Below are positions 44,734 through 53,827 of a stretch of 64,000 bases of DNA, piece by piece. The stretch covers positions 62,001 to 126,000 of the forward strand of contig NZ_JAAOXM010000019.1 of NCBI RefSeq assembly GCF_011605345.1. Direction: 5' to 3'. The notes under the pieces are model-generated. The model ran no database searches. It was not told the DNA's origin and saw only the letters and a list, made by a program, of their open reading frames with translations. Each line of letters begins with the position of its first letter. The stretch's first letter is position 1. Source of the stretch: Burkholderia sp. D-99 (GTDB lineage Bacteria > Pseudomonadota > Gammaproteobacteria > Burkholderiales > Burkholderiaceae). A program made the position numbers and the translations under genes.

Positions 44734-44820
44734 CGGCGCCCGTGGGTGATGAGGCGCGCAGCCCTCGTCCTGGATGCGTCGGCGACGTCCGGGCCACGCG
44801 TGCCCGGACACGGCGTCAGA

Positions 44821-45177
44821 TCAGCTGCCGCTCCTGCAGGGAAACGCCTTGCCAAGACCGAGCGACACCGCGGTGCTCGCGTTGTAGTCGGCCAGCTTCG
44901 GATTCTCCGCGATGTACTTGCGCACCGCGTCGGTCATCTGCTGCGCCCGGATGTCGGGCGGCAGGCAGAAATACTGGCCGACCCGCGGCCCCGTCGTGCC
45001 GCCGATCGCATCGATGGTGTTGTAGACGCCGTCGGCGGCACCTTCGATGTAGGCCGCGCACGACGCCCGCGACTTGACGTCCGTCTTCGCGCACAGCCGG
45101 TCGAGATCCGCGCCCGTGAAAGCCGCCGCCGACAACGGCACGGCAAACGCCGCGGCACAAAACATTGCGCGCAACAT
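44821..45177 (-). CDS. Exported Rap1a/Tai-like immunity protein
   Basis: 118 residues from ATG 45177. Signal peptide 1-19 (MLRAMFCAAAFAVPLSAAA). The mature part starts FTGADLDRLC and has four cysteines (29, 40, 71, 114) in the pattern of the Rap1a/Tai family, with CAAYIEGAADGVYNTI and PPDIRAQQMTDAVRKYI. Family members bind and neutralise type VI secretion amidase effectors in the periplasm. No effector or T6SS gene is adjacent, so it would be an orphan immunity protein. Assignment rests on pattern only. Confidence 0.75.
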   Translation of the reverse strand: MLRAMFCAAAFAVPLSAAAFTGADLDRLCAKTDVKSRASCAAYIEGAADGVYNTIDAIGGTTGPRVGQYFCLPPDIRAQQMTDAVRKYIAENPKLADYNASTAVSLGLGKAFPCRSGS

Positions 45178-45296
45178 GGTGTTCCTTATGTCAATGCGGC
45201 CCGAGACCGCCTGCTGCCTTGGCCGGCGCGGCACCGGGACACCCTGCTCCGGCCGGAATCCGGCCAGGCGGGCACCGTCTGCCGCACCGAAAACCG

Positions 45297-46007
45297 TCAT
45301 TTTGCACTCTTTTGCGCATCGCCCGGCGTCGACGCCCCGATGCGCGTCGTCCGCTTGCTCAGGATCTCGATCGCGTCCGGCGCGTTGTAGTGCTTCGCGA
45401 ATTCGAGCGCGGTGATGCCGAGCTGGTTCTTCACCTGCGGATCGGCGCCCTGGTCGAGCAGCAGCGTCACCGTCGACGCATGGTTGCCGCGTGCGGCCAT
45501 CATCAGCGGCGTCGTGCCGTTCGGCGATGCGGTATCGATATACGCGTCGTGGTCGAGCAGCAGCTTCACGACCGCGTCCTGGCCGTTGGTGGCCGCGTAG
45601 TGCAGCGGCGCCCAGCCCTTCTTGCTGACTTCCGCGCCCTTGTCGATCAACACCTTGGCGAGGCCGAGGTCGCCGTTCAGCGACGCAAGCATCAGCGCGG
45701 TTTCGCCGGCCTTGTCTTCCTTCTCGAGGTCGACGTTCGGCGTCGCGGCGAGTGCCGCCGCGACCTTGTCGGACTTCTCGCGCGCGGCGATCACGATCAG
45801 CGGGTCGCCATTCGGCGCGATCGTGTTCGGGTCGAGCTTGCCGCTCTTGAGCTGCTTGCCGATGTCGGCGATGTCGTCGAACTTGACGGCCTTGACGATC
45901 GCATCGAGCGATTCGGCATGCGCGCCGGCTGCCGCGAACAGGCCGCTCGCGACGAGCGCGGCGGCAACGAGTGCACGTTTCGGCAGATGGTTGGTCGGCT
46001 TCGTCAT
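45297..46007 (-). CDS. Exported ankyrin-repeat protein
   Basis: 236 residues from ATG 46007. Signal peptide to about residue 34 (RALVAAALVASGLFAAAGAHA). Five ankyrin-type repeats follow, the clearest being AGETALMLASLNGDLGLAKV, GWAPLHYAATNGQDAVVKLL and GTTPLMMAARGNHASTVTLL, then GITALEFAKHYNAPDAIEIL. Its repeats would form a periplasmic binding surface. It lies 43 bp after tatD and 119 bp before the Rap1a-like gene, also exported. Some ankyrin proteins act as immunity or partner proteins; function here is unknown. Confidence 0.85.
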   Translation of the reverse strand: MTKPTNHLPKRALVAAALVASGLFAAAGAHAESLDAIVKAVKFDDIADIGKQLKSGKLDPNTIAPNGDPLIVIAAREKSDKVAAALAATPNVDLEKEDKAGETALMLASLNGDLGLAKVLIDKGAEVSKKGWAPLHYAATNGQDAVVKLLLDHDAYIDTASPNGTTPLMMAARGNHASTVTLLLDQGADPQVKNQLGITALEFAKHYNAPDAIEILSKRTTRIGASTPGDAQKSAK

Positions 46008-46050
46008 TGTTGTGGGCTCCTTCCCTGGGTTGTCGGCTGCGCGCACGTCG

Positions 46051-46830
46051 TTAGCGGGCGATCTTGAACAGCCGGAAAAAGTTCTGCGTCGTCGCGTCGG
46101 CCAGTGCCTCCACGGCGATCCCGCGCTCGGACGCGATAAAGCGTCCGACATGGCTGACGTACGCAGGTTCATTCGGCTTGCCGCGATACGGCACCGGCGC
46201 AAGGTACGGCGAGTCGGTCTCGATCAGCAGCCGGTCGAGCGGCACGCGTCGCGCGACGTCCTGCACGTCGGTCGCGTTCTTGAACGTGACGATGCCCGAC
46301 AGCGAAATATGGAAGTTCTGCGCGAGCGCCTGCTCGGCCACCGGCCACGGCTCGGTGAAGCAGTGCATCACGCCGCCCGGCACGTCCGCGCGCTCCTCGG
46401 CCATGATCCGCAGCGTGTCCTCCGACGACGAGCGCGTGTGGATGATCAGCGGCTTCATCGTCGCGGTCGCCGCGCGGATGTGCGTGCGAAAGCGTTCGCG
46501 CTGCCATTCCATGTCGGCGATCGAGCGGCCCTCGAGACGGTAGTAGTCGAGGCCCGTTTCGCCGATCGCGACGACTTTCGGGTGCGCGGCCAGCTCGACG
46601 AGCTCCGCGAGGGTCGGCTCGCGCGCGTCCTCGTGATCGGGATGCACGCCGACCGACGCATAGACGTTGTCGTGCGCGTCCGCGATCGCAATGACCTCCG
46701 GCAGCGTCTCGAAATCGACGGACACACACAGCGCGTGCGTGACGTCGTGCTCGCGCATGTTCTCGAGAACGGCCGGCAGGCGGTCGGCCAGGCCCTTGAA
46801 ATTGATGTGGCAGTGAGAGTCGACGAACAT
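46051..46830 (-). CDS. tatD: TatD family metal-dependent hydrolase
   Basis: 259 residues from ATG 46830 (MFVDSHCHINFKGLADRLPA). The TIM-barrel amidohydrolase has the HxH metal motif (SHCHIN), GETGLDYYRLEGRS, HTRSSSEDTLRIMAEE and LIETDSPYLAPVPYRGKPNEP. Acts as a 3'-5' DNase or deacylase in better-studied members. Downstream of holB by 141 bp, its usual neighbour. Confidence 0.93.
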   Translation of the reverse strand: MFVDSHCHINFKGLADRLPAVLENMREHDVTHALCVSVDFETLPEVIAIADAHDNVYASVGVHPDHEDAREPTLAELVELAAHPKVVAIGETGLDYYRLEGRSIADMEWQRERFRTHIRAATATMKPLIIHTRSSSEDTLRIMAEERADVPGGVMHCFTEPWPVAEQALAQNFHISLSGIVTFKNATDVQDVARRVPLDRLLIETDSPYLAPVPYRGKPNEPAYVSHVGRFIASERGIAVEALADATTQNFFRLFKIAR

Positions 46831-46971
46831 CGTGTTTCCTGAATACGTAAGGCGTGCGCTCATGCGCACGCCGGCATGCGCCAACGGGCGGCGTTCGCGG
46901 GCCGGCCGGCCACAGTCGCGTCGCGGCGCGAGCCGGTCATCGTTTCACAACCCACGAGAAACAATGCCGGA

Positions 46972-48000
46972 TCACGCGAATATTTCCCGGTAGCCGAGAA
47001 ACAATTCCTCGAATACGAGCCGCGCGTTGAGCGGATGGTTCTCGACCGTCCGCTGCCGCGTCACGGCCTTCATGAAGCGCGCGAACGCGTTCGCATCGAC
47101 CGCTTCCGCGCAACGCGCGAGCGCCGCCGCGTGCATCGGGAAGTAGCGCGGCGCGCCCGCCATCCGCTGCGCAAGCAGGTCGTACAGCCAGCGCTGCAGC
47201 CAGCCGAGCACCAGCGGCACCGGCAGCTTCTGCAGCGTCTCGCCGCACGCGAACGGGTCGCATGCCGCACCGGCCGCGAGCTGCCCGAGCGTGTAGTCGC
47301 GCAGCGGGCGGTTCTCGTCGCTCGCGAGCGCCAGCGCGGCGAGCGGCGCGCCGCCGACCTCGGCGAGCAGCGCGCTCGCATGCTCGACGCCCTGCGCCGC
47401 GAGCCAGGCCTCCGCGACGTCGGGTGCCGGCACCGTCATCGGCCACTGCCGGCAACGGCTGATGATCGTCGGCAACAGGCGGTCGATGCGCGCCGACACG
47501 AGCAGGAACACGACGCCGGACGGCGGTTCCTCGAGCGTTTTCAGCAGCGCGTTCGACGCGGCGACGTTGAGCGCCTCGGCCGGATACAGCACGACGACGC
47601 GCGCGCCGCCGCGGTGCGAACCGACCCCGCAGAAGTCGAGCAGCGCGCGCACCTGCTCGATCTTGATTTCCTTGCTCGGCGCACGCGTCTTCTTGCCGCC
47701 TTCGTCCGCGTCGGCCGCTTTCGCGTCGTCCGCGGCACCCGGCGCCTCGCCCGCCAGCGCCTCGGGCAGCACGATCCGGTAATCCGGATGGTTGCCCTGC
47801 GAGAACCACGTGCAGGCCGCGCAGGTGCCGCACGGCTCGCCGTTCGGCTGCGGCGATTCGCACAGGAAGCCCTGCGCGAGATGCTGCGCGAACTGCAGCT
47901 TGCCGATCCCGGCCTGGCCATGCAGCAGCAGCGCGTGCGGCCATTGCGCACGCAGTTGCTGCAAGCGGTTCCAGTCGTCGGTCTGCCACGGATAGATCAT
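46972..48000 (-). CDS. holB: DNA polymerase III subunit delta prime
   Basis: 342 residues from ATG 48000 (MIYPWQTDDWNRLQQLRAQW). Clamp-loader AAA+ domain: Walker A-like LLHGQAGIGKLQFAQHLAQG, a four-cysteine zinc module C-x8-C-x2-C-x2-C around ESPQPNGEPCGTCAAC, the SRC motif in IISRCRQWPM and ALLKTLEEPPSGVVF. A ~30-residue Ala/Asp-rich insertion is present after the zinc module. C-terminal helical domain. tmk lies just upstream. Confidence 0.96.
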   Translation of the reverse strand: MIYPWQTDDWNRLQQLRAQWPHALLLHGQAGIGKLQFAQHLAQGFLCESPQPNGEPCGTCAACTWFSQGNHPDYRIVLPEALAGEAPGAADDAKAADADEGGKKTRAPSKEIKIEQVRALLDFCGVGSHRGGARVVVLYPAEALNVAASNALLKTLEEPPSGVVFLLVSARIDRLLPTIISRCRQWPMTVPAPDVAEAWLAAQGVEHASALLAEVGGAPLAALALASDENRPLRDYTLGQLAAGAACDPFACGETLQKLPVPLVLGWLQRWLYDLLAQRMAGAPRYFPMHAAALARCAEAVDANAFARFMKAVTRQRTVENHPLNARLVFEELFLGYREIFA

Positions 48001-48019
48001 GGGGTGCGTTCCTTGCGAA

Positions 48020-48640
48020 TTACAGCGCGGCGAGCACGCGCTCGAGCTGCTGGCGGATCTCGGGAATCGACCGCGTCGCGTCGACGATCGCGAAGCGGTG
48101 CGGCGCTTCTTCCGCACGCCGCAGGTATTCGCCGCGCGTGCGCGCAAAGAACGCGTCAGACTCGCTTTCGAACTTGTCGGGCATGCGCGCGGCGCCGCGC
48201 CGCTCGCTCGCGACCTGCGGCGCGACGTCGAACAGCACGGTCAGGTCGGGCTGGAAGCCGCCCTGCACCCAGCGCTCGAGCGTCTCGAGCTTGTCACGCG
48301 GCAGCCCGCGGCCGCCGCCCTGGTACGCGAACGTCGCATCGGTGAAGCGATCGGACACGACCCAGTCGCCGCGCGCGAGTGCCGGCTCGATCACGAGCGC
48401 GAGATGCTCGCGACGCGCGGCGAACATCAGCAGCGCTTCCGTCTCGAGATCCATCGGCTGGTTCAGCAGGATCTCGCGCAGTGTCTCGCCGAGCTGCGTG
48501 CCGCCCGGTTCGCGGGTGACGACGACCTGCCGGCCGGCCGCGGCCAGCTTGCCCTGGAGGCGTTCGCAGAACCATTGCAGGTGGGTGGTCTTCCCCGCCC
48601 CGTCGATGCCTTCGAACGTGATGAATTTACCGCTCGCCAT
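48020..48640 (-). CDS. tmk: Thymidylate kinase
   Basis: 206 residues: MASGKFITFEGIDGAGKTTH with P-loop, DRX motif TREPGGTQLGETLREILL, and the LID region with VSDRFTDATFAYQGGGRGLP. It phosphorylates dTMP to dTDP. Start overlaps the mltG stop by one base (TAATG), so the genes are coupled. holB starts 19 bp after its stop. Confidence 0.98.
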   Translation of the reverse strand: MASGKFITFEGIDGAGKTTHLQWFCERLQGKLAAAGRQVVVTREPGGTQLGETLREILLNQPMDLETEALLMFAARREHLALVIEPALARGDWVVSDRFTDATFAYQGGGRGLPRDKLETLERWVQGGFQPDLTVLFDVAPQVASERRGAARMPDKFESESDAFFARTRGEYLRRAEEAPHRFAIVDATRSIPEIRQQLERVLAAL

Positions 48641-49659
48641 TATTGACCTCGTATGTACTTGTCCACGGCCTTGTTGTGGTCGCCGAGCGTGTCCGAGAAC
48701 ACGCTCGTGCCATCGCCTTTCGCGACGAAATAGAGCGCGCTCGTCGGTGCCGGATTGATCGCCGCCTGCAGCGCGGCAACGCCCGGCAACGCGATCGGCG
48801 TCGGCGGCAGCCCGCGTCGGGTGTAGGTATTGTAAGGAGTGTCGGCCTGCAGGTCGCGCTTGCGCAGGCGGCCGTCATACGCATCGCCGAGCCCGTAGAT
48901 CACCGACGGATCGGTCTGCAGCGGCATGCCGATGCGCAACCGGTTCGCGAACACGGCCGCGACGAACGCGCGATCGGCCGCATGGCCCGTTTCCTTTTCG
49001 ACGATCGACGCGATCGTCAGCGCTTCGTAAGGCGTCTTGTACGGCAGGCCCGGCACGCGTGCGGCCCAGGCCTCGTCGAGACGCGTCTGCATCAGATGGT
49101 ACGCGCGCCGGTAGATGTTCAGGTCGCTCGTGCCCTTGTCGAACAGGTAGGTATCGGGGAAGAACAGCCCTTCGCCGCTGCCGCGCTGCACCGCGTTGTC
49201 CGACGCGCCGATCGCGCGCAGCAGCTCGACGTCGCTCATGCCGGTCGTCGAGTGCGCAAGATCGGGGTTCGCATCGAGTTCCGCGCGCATCCGCTTGAAG
49301 GTCCAGCCTTCGATGACCGTCGCGACATACTCGTTCACGTCGCCGCGCGCGATCTTCTGCAGGACCTCGTAAGGCGTGATGCCGGTCTTGAATTCGTAGT
49401 TGCCGGACTTGAGCCGGCTCGACAGCCCGAGCACGCGCGTCATCACAACGAAGCCGAACGGCTCGACCGGCACGCCGCCGCGCTTGAGCTGCAGCGCGAC
49501 GCTCTTCACGGTGCTGCGCGGCTTGATCGTGACGTCGAGCGATGCGGAACCCAGCAACAGCGGCCGGGTTGCCCAGTAATACCCGCCGCCCGCGCCGGCA
49601 GCGGCCACAACGACGGCCAGCGCCACGATCGTCGCGGCGCATTTCTTCAGTAGGGACAT
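48640..49659 (-). CDS. mltG: Endolytic peptidoglycan transglycosylase MltG
   Basis: 339 residues from ATG 49659. N-terminal membrane anchor (KKCAATIVALAVVVAAAGAG) then the YceG domain: ASLDVTIKPRSTVKSVALQL, LKSGNYEFKTGITPYEVLQK, the catalytic Glu in ASIVEKETGHAADR, and PYNTYTRRGLPPTPIALPG. It cuts nascent glycan strands at the membrane and sets their length. First gene of mltG-tmk-holB-tatD; divergent from ygfZ over 77 bp. Confidence 0.97.
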   Translation of the reverse strand: MSLLKKCAATIVALAVVVAAAGAGGGYYWATRPLLLGSASLDVTIKPRSTVKSVALQLKRGGVPVEPFGFVVMTRVLGLSSRLKSGNYEFKTGITPYEVLQKIARGDVNEYVATVIEGWTFKRMRAELDANPDLAHSTTGMSDVELLRAIGASDNAVQRGSGEGLFFPDTYLFDKGTSDLNIYRRAYHLMQTRLDEAWAARVPGLPYKTPYEALTIASIVEKETGHAADRAFVAAVFANRLRIGMPLQTDPSVIYGLGDAYDGRLRKRDLQADTPYNTYTRRGLPPTPIALPGVAALQAAINPAPTSALYFVAKGDGTSVFSDTLGDHNKAVDKYIRGQ

Positions 49660-49736
49660 GGAAACGTGACTCAGGTAAGACCCATATAATACTTGCTCGC
49701 CTTCGTCAAAGTCAGGGTTGACTGTTCCCTCATTCC

Positions 49737-50771
49737 ATGAGCACACCGTTCGCTTCACCGGCTGCCCAGGCCGCATCTGCCTCGCTCCCCGTTTTCCCCC
49801 GCCCGTTGGCCGCTGATTTCGACGCGCCGGGCGCCTGCATGCCGCTGCCGCAGTTCGGCGTGATCGACGTGGCCGGCGACGACGCCGCGACGTTCCTGCA
49901 CAGCCAGCTCACCAACGACATCGAGCATCTCGACGCCGCGAGCGCACGGCTGTCCGGCTATTGCTCGCCGAAGGGTCGCCTCCTCGGGTCGTTCCTCACG
50001 TGGCGCGCCGGCCACGGCGTGCGCCTGCTGATATCGAAGGACGTGCAGCCCGCCGTGCAGAAGCGGCTGTCGATGTTCGTGCTGCGTGCGAAGGCGAAAC
50101 TGACGGATGCGAGCGACGCGCTCGCGGTGGTCGGCTTCGCGGGCGACGTGCGCGACGCGCTGTCGGGCATCTTCGACGCGCTGCCGGACGGCGTGCACGT
50201 GAAGGTCGACGGCCCGGCCGGGACGCTGATCCGCGTGCCCGATGCAGCCGGCCGCAAGCGCTATCTGTGGATCGGCCCGCGTGCGGAAGTCGACGCGCGC
50301 CTCGCCGCGCTCGGCGCTACGCTGCCGGTCGTGTCGCCTGCCGTATGGGACTGGCTCGACATCCGCGCGGGCGAACCGCGCATCACGCAGCCTGCCGTCG
50401 AACAGTTCGTGCCGCAGATGGTCAACTTCGACGTGATCGGCGGCGTTAACTTTCGCAAGGGGTGCTACCCGGGCCAGGAAATCGTCGCACGCAGCCAGTA
50501 CCGCGGCACGATCAAGCGCCGCACCGCGCTCGCGCACGTCGCCGGCGAGACCGATACCGTGCATGCCGGCGTCGAGCTGTTCCACAGCGACGATCCCGGT
50601 CAGCCGTGCGGGATGATCGTCAACGCGGCGGCCGCGCCCGCGGGCGGCGTCGACGCGCTCGTCGAAATCAAGCTCGCCGCGCTCGACAACGGCACGGTGC
50701 ACCTCGGTTCGGCCGACGGCCCGGTGCTCGCATTCGATACGCTGCCGTACGCCTGGCCGACGGAAGCGTGA
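49737..50771 (+). CDS. ygfZ: Folate-binding Fe-S cluster repair protein YgfZ
   Basis: 344 residues, GcvT-like. The family signature K-G-C-Y-P-G-Q-E is present as KGCYPGQEIVARSQYRGTIK; the cysteine is needed for function. N-terminal: GVIDVAGDDAATFLHSQLTN. It supports tetrahydrofolate-dependent maintenance of Fe-S enzymes such as MiaB. It is divergent from mltG and co-directional with the NRDE gene 76 bp downstream. Confidence 0.95.
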   Translation: MSTPFASPAAQAASASLPVFPRPLAADFDAPGACMPLPQFGVIDVAGDDAATFLHSQLTNDIEHLDAASARLSGYCSPKGRLLGSFLTWRAGHGVRLLISKDVQPAVQKRLSMFVLRAKAKLTDASDALAVVGFAGDVRDALSGIFDALPDGVHVKVDGPAGTLIRVPDAAGRKRYLWIGPRAEVDARLAALGATLPVVSPAVWDWLDIRAGEPRITQPAVEQFVPQMVNFDVIGGVNFRKGCYPGQEIVARSQYRGTIKRRTALAHVAGETDTVHAGVELFHSDDPGQPCGMIVNAAAAPAGGVDALVEIKLAALDNGTVHLGSADGPVLAFDTLPYAWPTEA

Positions 50772-50847
50772 CGCACTGACAACCCGTTCGCGTGCCGGCT
50801 CGCGAGTCGCAGCCGGCGCCCGATGTTTCCTGCGAGAGATTCGCCCG

Positions 50848-51693
50848 ATGTGTCTGATTGCCTTCGACTGGCAGCCCGATGCCGCCGCCGGTCCCGTCTT
50901 TACCCTCACCGCCAACCGCGACGAGTTCTTTCGCCGCACGAGCGCGCCGCTTTCGTGGTGGGAAGATGTCCCGGGCGTACTGGCCGGCCGCGATCTCGAA
51001 GCGGGCGGCACGTGGCTCGGCGTATCGCGCGACGGCCGTTTCGCCGCGTTGACGAACTACCGCGCGCCGTTCGACATCCGAGCCGGCGCGCCGACCCGCG
51101 GCAAGCTCGTGTCCGATTTCCTCGGCGGCCCGTCCGTTGCGCCGCTCGACTATCTCGGGCAGTTGGCCGAGCATGCGGCCGTCTACAACGGCTTCAACCT
51201 GCTCGTCGGCGACTGGAGGCGGCGCGAACTCGCGTGGTTCTGCAATCGCGCGCCCGAGGGCGAAAGCAGTGTCGCCGCGCCCGTCGCGATCGCGCCCGGC
51301 GTGCATGCGCTGTCGAATGCGCGGCTCGATACGCCCTGGCCGAAAGTGGTGCGCAAGCGCGCGGAGCTCGGCACGCTGCTCACCGACAATCCGACCCCGT
51401 CGCTCGACGAACTGATCGCGCTGATGCGCGATCCGCATGTCGCGGACGACGATGCGCTGCCGCACACGGGCATTCCGATCGAGCGCGAGCGTGCGCTGTC
51501 GGCCGCGTTCATCGAGACACCCGAATACGGCACGCGCGGCACGACCGCGCTGCGCGTCACGATGAAGGAAGGCGTGCGGCTCACGGTCGAGATCAAGGAA
51601 CGCTGCGACGACGACGGCTCGCACCGCACCGTCCGCCCGGGCACGTTCGAGCGCGCATTCACGTTCGACCTCGACGCTACGCCGCCGCGCTGA
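50848..51693 (+). CDS. NRDE (TANGO2-like) family protein
   Basis: 281 residues starting with the catalytic-type MCLIAFDW (Cys2) and the eponymous ANRDEFFRRTSAPLSWW, then GGTWLGVSRDGRFAALTNY. This is the Ntn-hydrolase-like NRDE/TANGO2 family. Eukaryotic TANGO2 has been linked to haem and lipid handling; the bacterial role is unknown. It lies downstream of ygfZ. Confidence 0.92.
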   Translation: MCLIAFDWQPDAAAGPVFTLTANRDEFFRRTSAPLSWWEDVPGVLAGRDLEAGGTWLGVSRDGRFAALTNYRAPFDIRAGAPTRGKLVSDFLGGPSVAPLDYLGQLAEHAAVYNGFNLLVGDWRRRELAWFCNRAPEGESSVAAPVAIAPGVHALSNARLDTPWPKVVRKRAELGTLLTDNPTPSLDELIALMRDPHVADDDALPHTGIPIERERALSAAFIETPEYGTRGTTALRVTMKEGVRLTVEIKERCDDDGSHRTVRPGTFERAFTFDLDATPPR

Positions 51694-51713
51694 GCGGGCG
51701 AGCGTGCGCCGTG

Positions 51714-52154
51714 CTACGGCGCGCGCACCATCTCGACGTGCGGCACGCCGGCTTCGACGAACGGTTCACCGACCGCCGCGAAGCCGTGCCGCAAGTAGAA
51801 CGACACGGCCGAATCCTGCGCGTAGAGCCGCACGACGATTTCGCCGCGGCGCCGCGCCGCATCCAGAAGCGCGTTCAGCACGGCTGACCCGACGCCCTGC
51901 CCGCGTGCGTCGGCCAGCACCGCGACGCGGCCGATCGTGCCGGACGGCAGCAGCCGCCCCGTCGCGACCGCGCGGCGCACGCCGGTCGCGGCATCGACCC
52001 GGTACGCCACCGCATGGAGCGACAGCGGATCGTCGTCGTCGAGCTCCCATTCCGGCGGAATCTGCTGCTCACGCACGAACACCGCGTCGCGGATCCGCGC
52101 GGCGTCGCCGCCCAATACCGTCCAGTCGCCCGTTTCCACCACGCCGTCCGTCAT
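51714..52154 (-). CDS. GNAT family N-acetyltransferase
   Basis: 146 residues from ATG 52154, chosen because GGAGG lies 6 nt upstream; an ATG at 52193 overlaps the esterase gene and has no site. The acetyl-CoA motif is IGRVAVLADARGQGVGSAVL, preceded by RRAVATGRLLPSG; C-terminal HGFAAVGEPFVEAGVPHVEM resembles ElaA-type GNATs. Substrate unknown. It is downstream of the esterase gene. Confidence 0.9.
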   Translation of the reverse strand: MTDGVVETGDWTVLGGDAARIRDAVFVREQQIPPEWELDDDDPLSLHAVAYRVDAATGVRRAVATGRLLPSGTIGRVAVLADARGQGVGSAVLNALLDAARRRGEIVVRLYAQDSAVSFYLRHGFAAVGEPFVEAGVPHVEMVRAP

Positions 52155-52182
52155 CGCAGCCCTCCACGCGGCGCGTACGCCG

Positions 52183-53142
52183 TCAAACGTCATCGAATGC
52201 GGCCTTCAGCGCCGCGACGGCGTCAGCATGCGCGGCCCGCACCTCGGGCACGTAGCCGCCCATCTTGAAGAATTCGTGGATCATCCCCGGATAGCAGACC
52301 AGCGTGACCGCGTTGCCCGCCGCGCGCAACTTCTCCGCATACGCGGCGCCCTCGTCGCTCAGCGGATCGTATTCGGCCGTCGCGATCCACGCCGGCGCGA
52401 CGCCCGCGAACGACGGCGCGTCGCGCGTGCCGTCGAGCGGTGCGAAACGCCAGTCGTCGCGATCCGCCCGATCGCGCACGTATTGCGTGAAGAACCACTG
52501 GATCGTGTCCTGCGTCAGCAAATAGCCGTTCGCGAGCCGTACGTGCGATTCGGTGCCCTGGTAGCCCGTCACGCCCGGGTATATCAGCATCTGCAGCGTC
52601 AGGCGAATGCCCGCATCGCGTGCGAGCACCGCGCAGACGGTCGCAAGCGTGCCGCCCGCGCTGTCGCCGCCGACGGCCAGCCGTGCGGCGTCGATGCCGA
52701 ACGTGGCGGCCTCGCGATGTAGCCATTGCAACGCGTCATCGGCGTCGTTCACCGCGGTCGGAAACCGGTGTTCCGGCGCGAGCCGGTAGCCGACCGACAG
52801 CACCGCGCACTGCGCATCGTGCGCGAACATCCGGCACAGCGCGTCGTGCGTATCAACGCTGCCGACCGTGAAACCGCCACCGTGGTAGTACACGAGCGCG
52901 GGCAGCGGCTCCGCGAGGCTCGGCGCGACCGGCAGGTACAGCCGCGCGCCGATCGTGCTGCCATCGCGCGTCGGGACGACACATTCCTCGACCGAATGCA
53001 TCGGCGCCGGTGCGACGTCGAGGATCGGCGCGCTCTTCTCGTACGCGGCGCGCGCCTGCTGCGGCGTCTGGTGGTGGTAGGACGGACGTTTCGCGCGCTC
53101 GATCATGTCGAGCACCTGGGCGATCTTCGGATTCAGCGGCAT
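52183..53142 (-). CDS. Alpha/beta hydrolase (HSL-type esterase/lipase)
   Basis: 319 residues. HSL family: oxyanion motif YYHGGGFTVGSVDTHD, nucleophile in AVGGDSAGGTLATVCAVLA, acid in ATAEYDPLSDEGAAYAEKL and histidine in CYPGMIHEFFKMGGYVPE. The N-terminal cap starts MPLNPKIAQVLDMIERAKRP. It hydrolyses short acyl esters. Upstream 205 bp separates it from the thioesterase terminator. Confidence 0.94.
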   Translation of the reverse strand: MPLNPKIAQVLDMIERAKRPSYHHQTPQQARAAYEKSAPILDVAPAPMHSVEECVVPTRDGSTIGARLYLPVAPSLAEPLPALVYYHGGGFTVGSVDTHDALCRMFAHDAQCAVLSVGYRLAPEHRFPTAVNDADDALQWLHREAATFGIDAARLAVGGDSAGGTLATVCAVLARDAGIRLTLQMLIYPGVTGYQGTESHVRLANGYLLTQDTIQWFFTQYVRDRADRDDWRFAPLDGTRDAPSFAGVAPAWIATAEYDPLSDEGAAYAEKLRAAGNAVTLVCYPGMIHEFFKMGGYVPEVRAAHADAVAALKAAFDDV

Positions 53143-53305
53143 CGGCTAGGACGGCGCCGGTGCGGCGCCGTGAACGGACAAGCGTCACATGATGCCATGC
53201 CCTCGTCGCGCAGGCGTGGCGCGCTTCGCGCGTCGAAATCCCGGCCCCCTTCGGCCTGCCGTGAACGCGTTCGGCGTGGCGTACACAAGCGCCCCGCAAA
53301 ACAAA

Positions 53306-53335
53306 ACGGCCCTGCCAATAACGAGGCAGGGCCGT
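53306..53335 (-). terminator. Terminator after the PaaI-like thioesterase gene
   Basis: Perfect 11-bp stem ACGGCCCTGCC/GGCAGGGCCGT (53306-53316, 53325-53335); read leftward it is followed by TTTTGTTTT. Confidence 0.9.
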
Positions 53336-53347
53336 GCGTTCCGGCGC

Positions 53348-53827
53348 TTACGCGTCGCTCGGGCCGGGCTGGGCGTCCGGCGCCGTGCGCGAGCGTTGCC
53401 GCTTGATGTCGCGGCCCACCGCGAGCCGCCGCATGTACTTGAACGTGCCGAGCGCCTTCGCGACGAAATTGCCGTCGCTGTCGCGCACTTCGCCTTCGCA
53501 GTAGGCCATCGTCGTCGAGCGATGCATCACGCGCCCGTAAGCGCGCAACTCGCCGCGCCCCGGCTGCATGAAGTTCACCTTCATCTCGACCGTCACCACG
53601 CCGACGCCGTCGTCGGTCAGGCTGCGCGCGGCCATCGCGAGTGCGATGTCCGCGAGCGTCATCGTCACGCCGCCGTGCGCGATGCTCCACGTGTTCATGT
53701 GCCGCTCTTCGAGCGGCAGCACGAGCTCGCTCGCACCGTCCTTCGCGGACACGAGCTGCACGCCGAGCAGGTCGACGAACGGGCTTTCGATCGACGGGCC
53801 GTCCGTCGGGGTTGCCGCGTCGCTCAT
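53348..53827 (-). CDS. PaaI-type hotdog thioesterase
   Basis: 159 residues from ATG 53827. Hotdog fold with NTWSIAHGGVTMTLADIALA as the helix and active-site Asp, VVTVEMKVNFMQPGRGELRA and MAYCEGEVRDSDGNFVAKA. It hydrolyses acyl-CoA. The start overlaps the Dabb stop by 4 bp (ATGA), so the two are translated together. The C-terminus extends with basic residues. Confidence 0.9.
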   Translation of the reverse strand: MSDAATPTDGPSIESPFVDLLGVQLVSAKDGASELVLPLEERHMNTWSIAHGGVTMTLADIALAMAARSLTDDGVGVVTVEMKVNFMQPGRGELRAYGRVMHRSTTMAYCEGEVRDSDGNFVAKALGTFKYMRRLAVGRDIKRQRSRTAPDAQPGPSDA

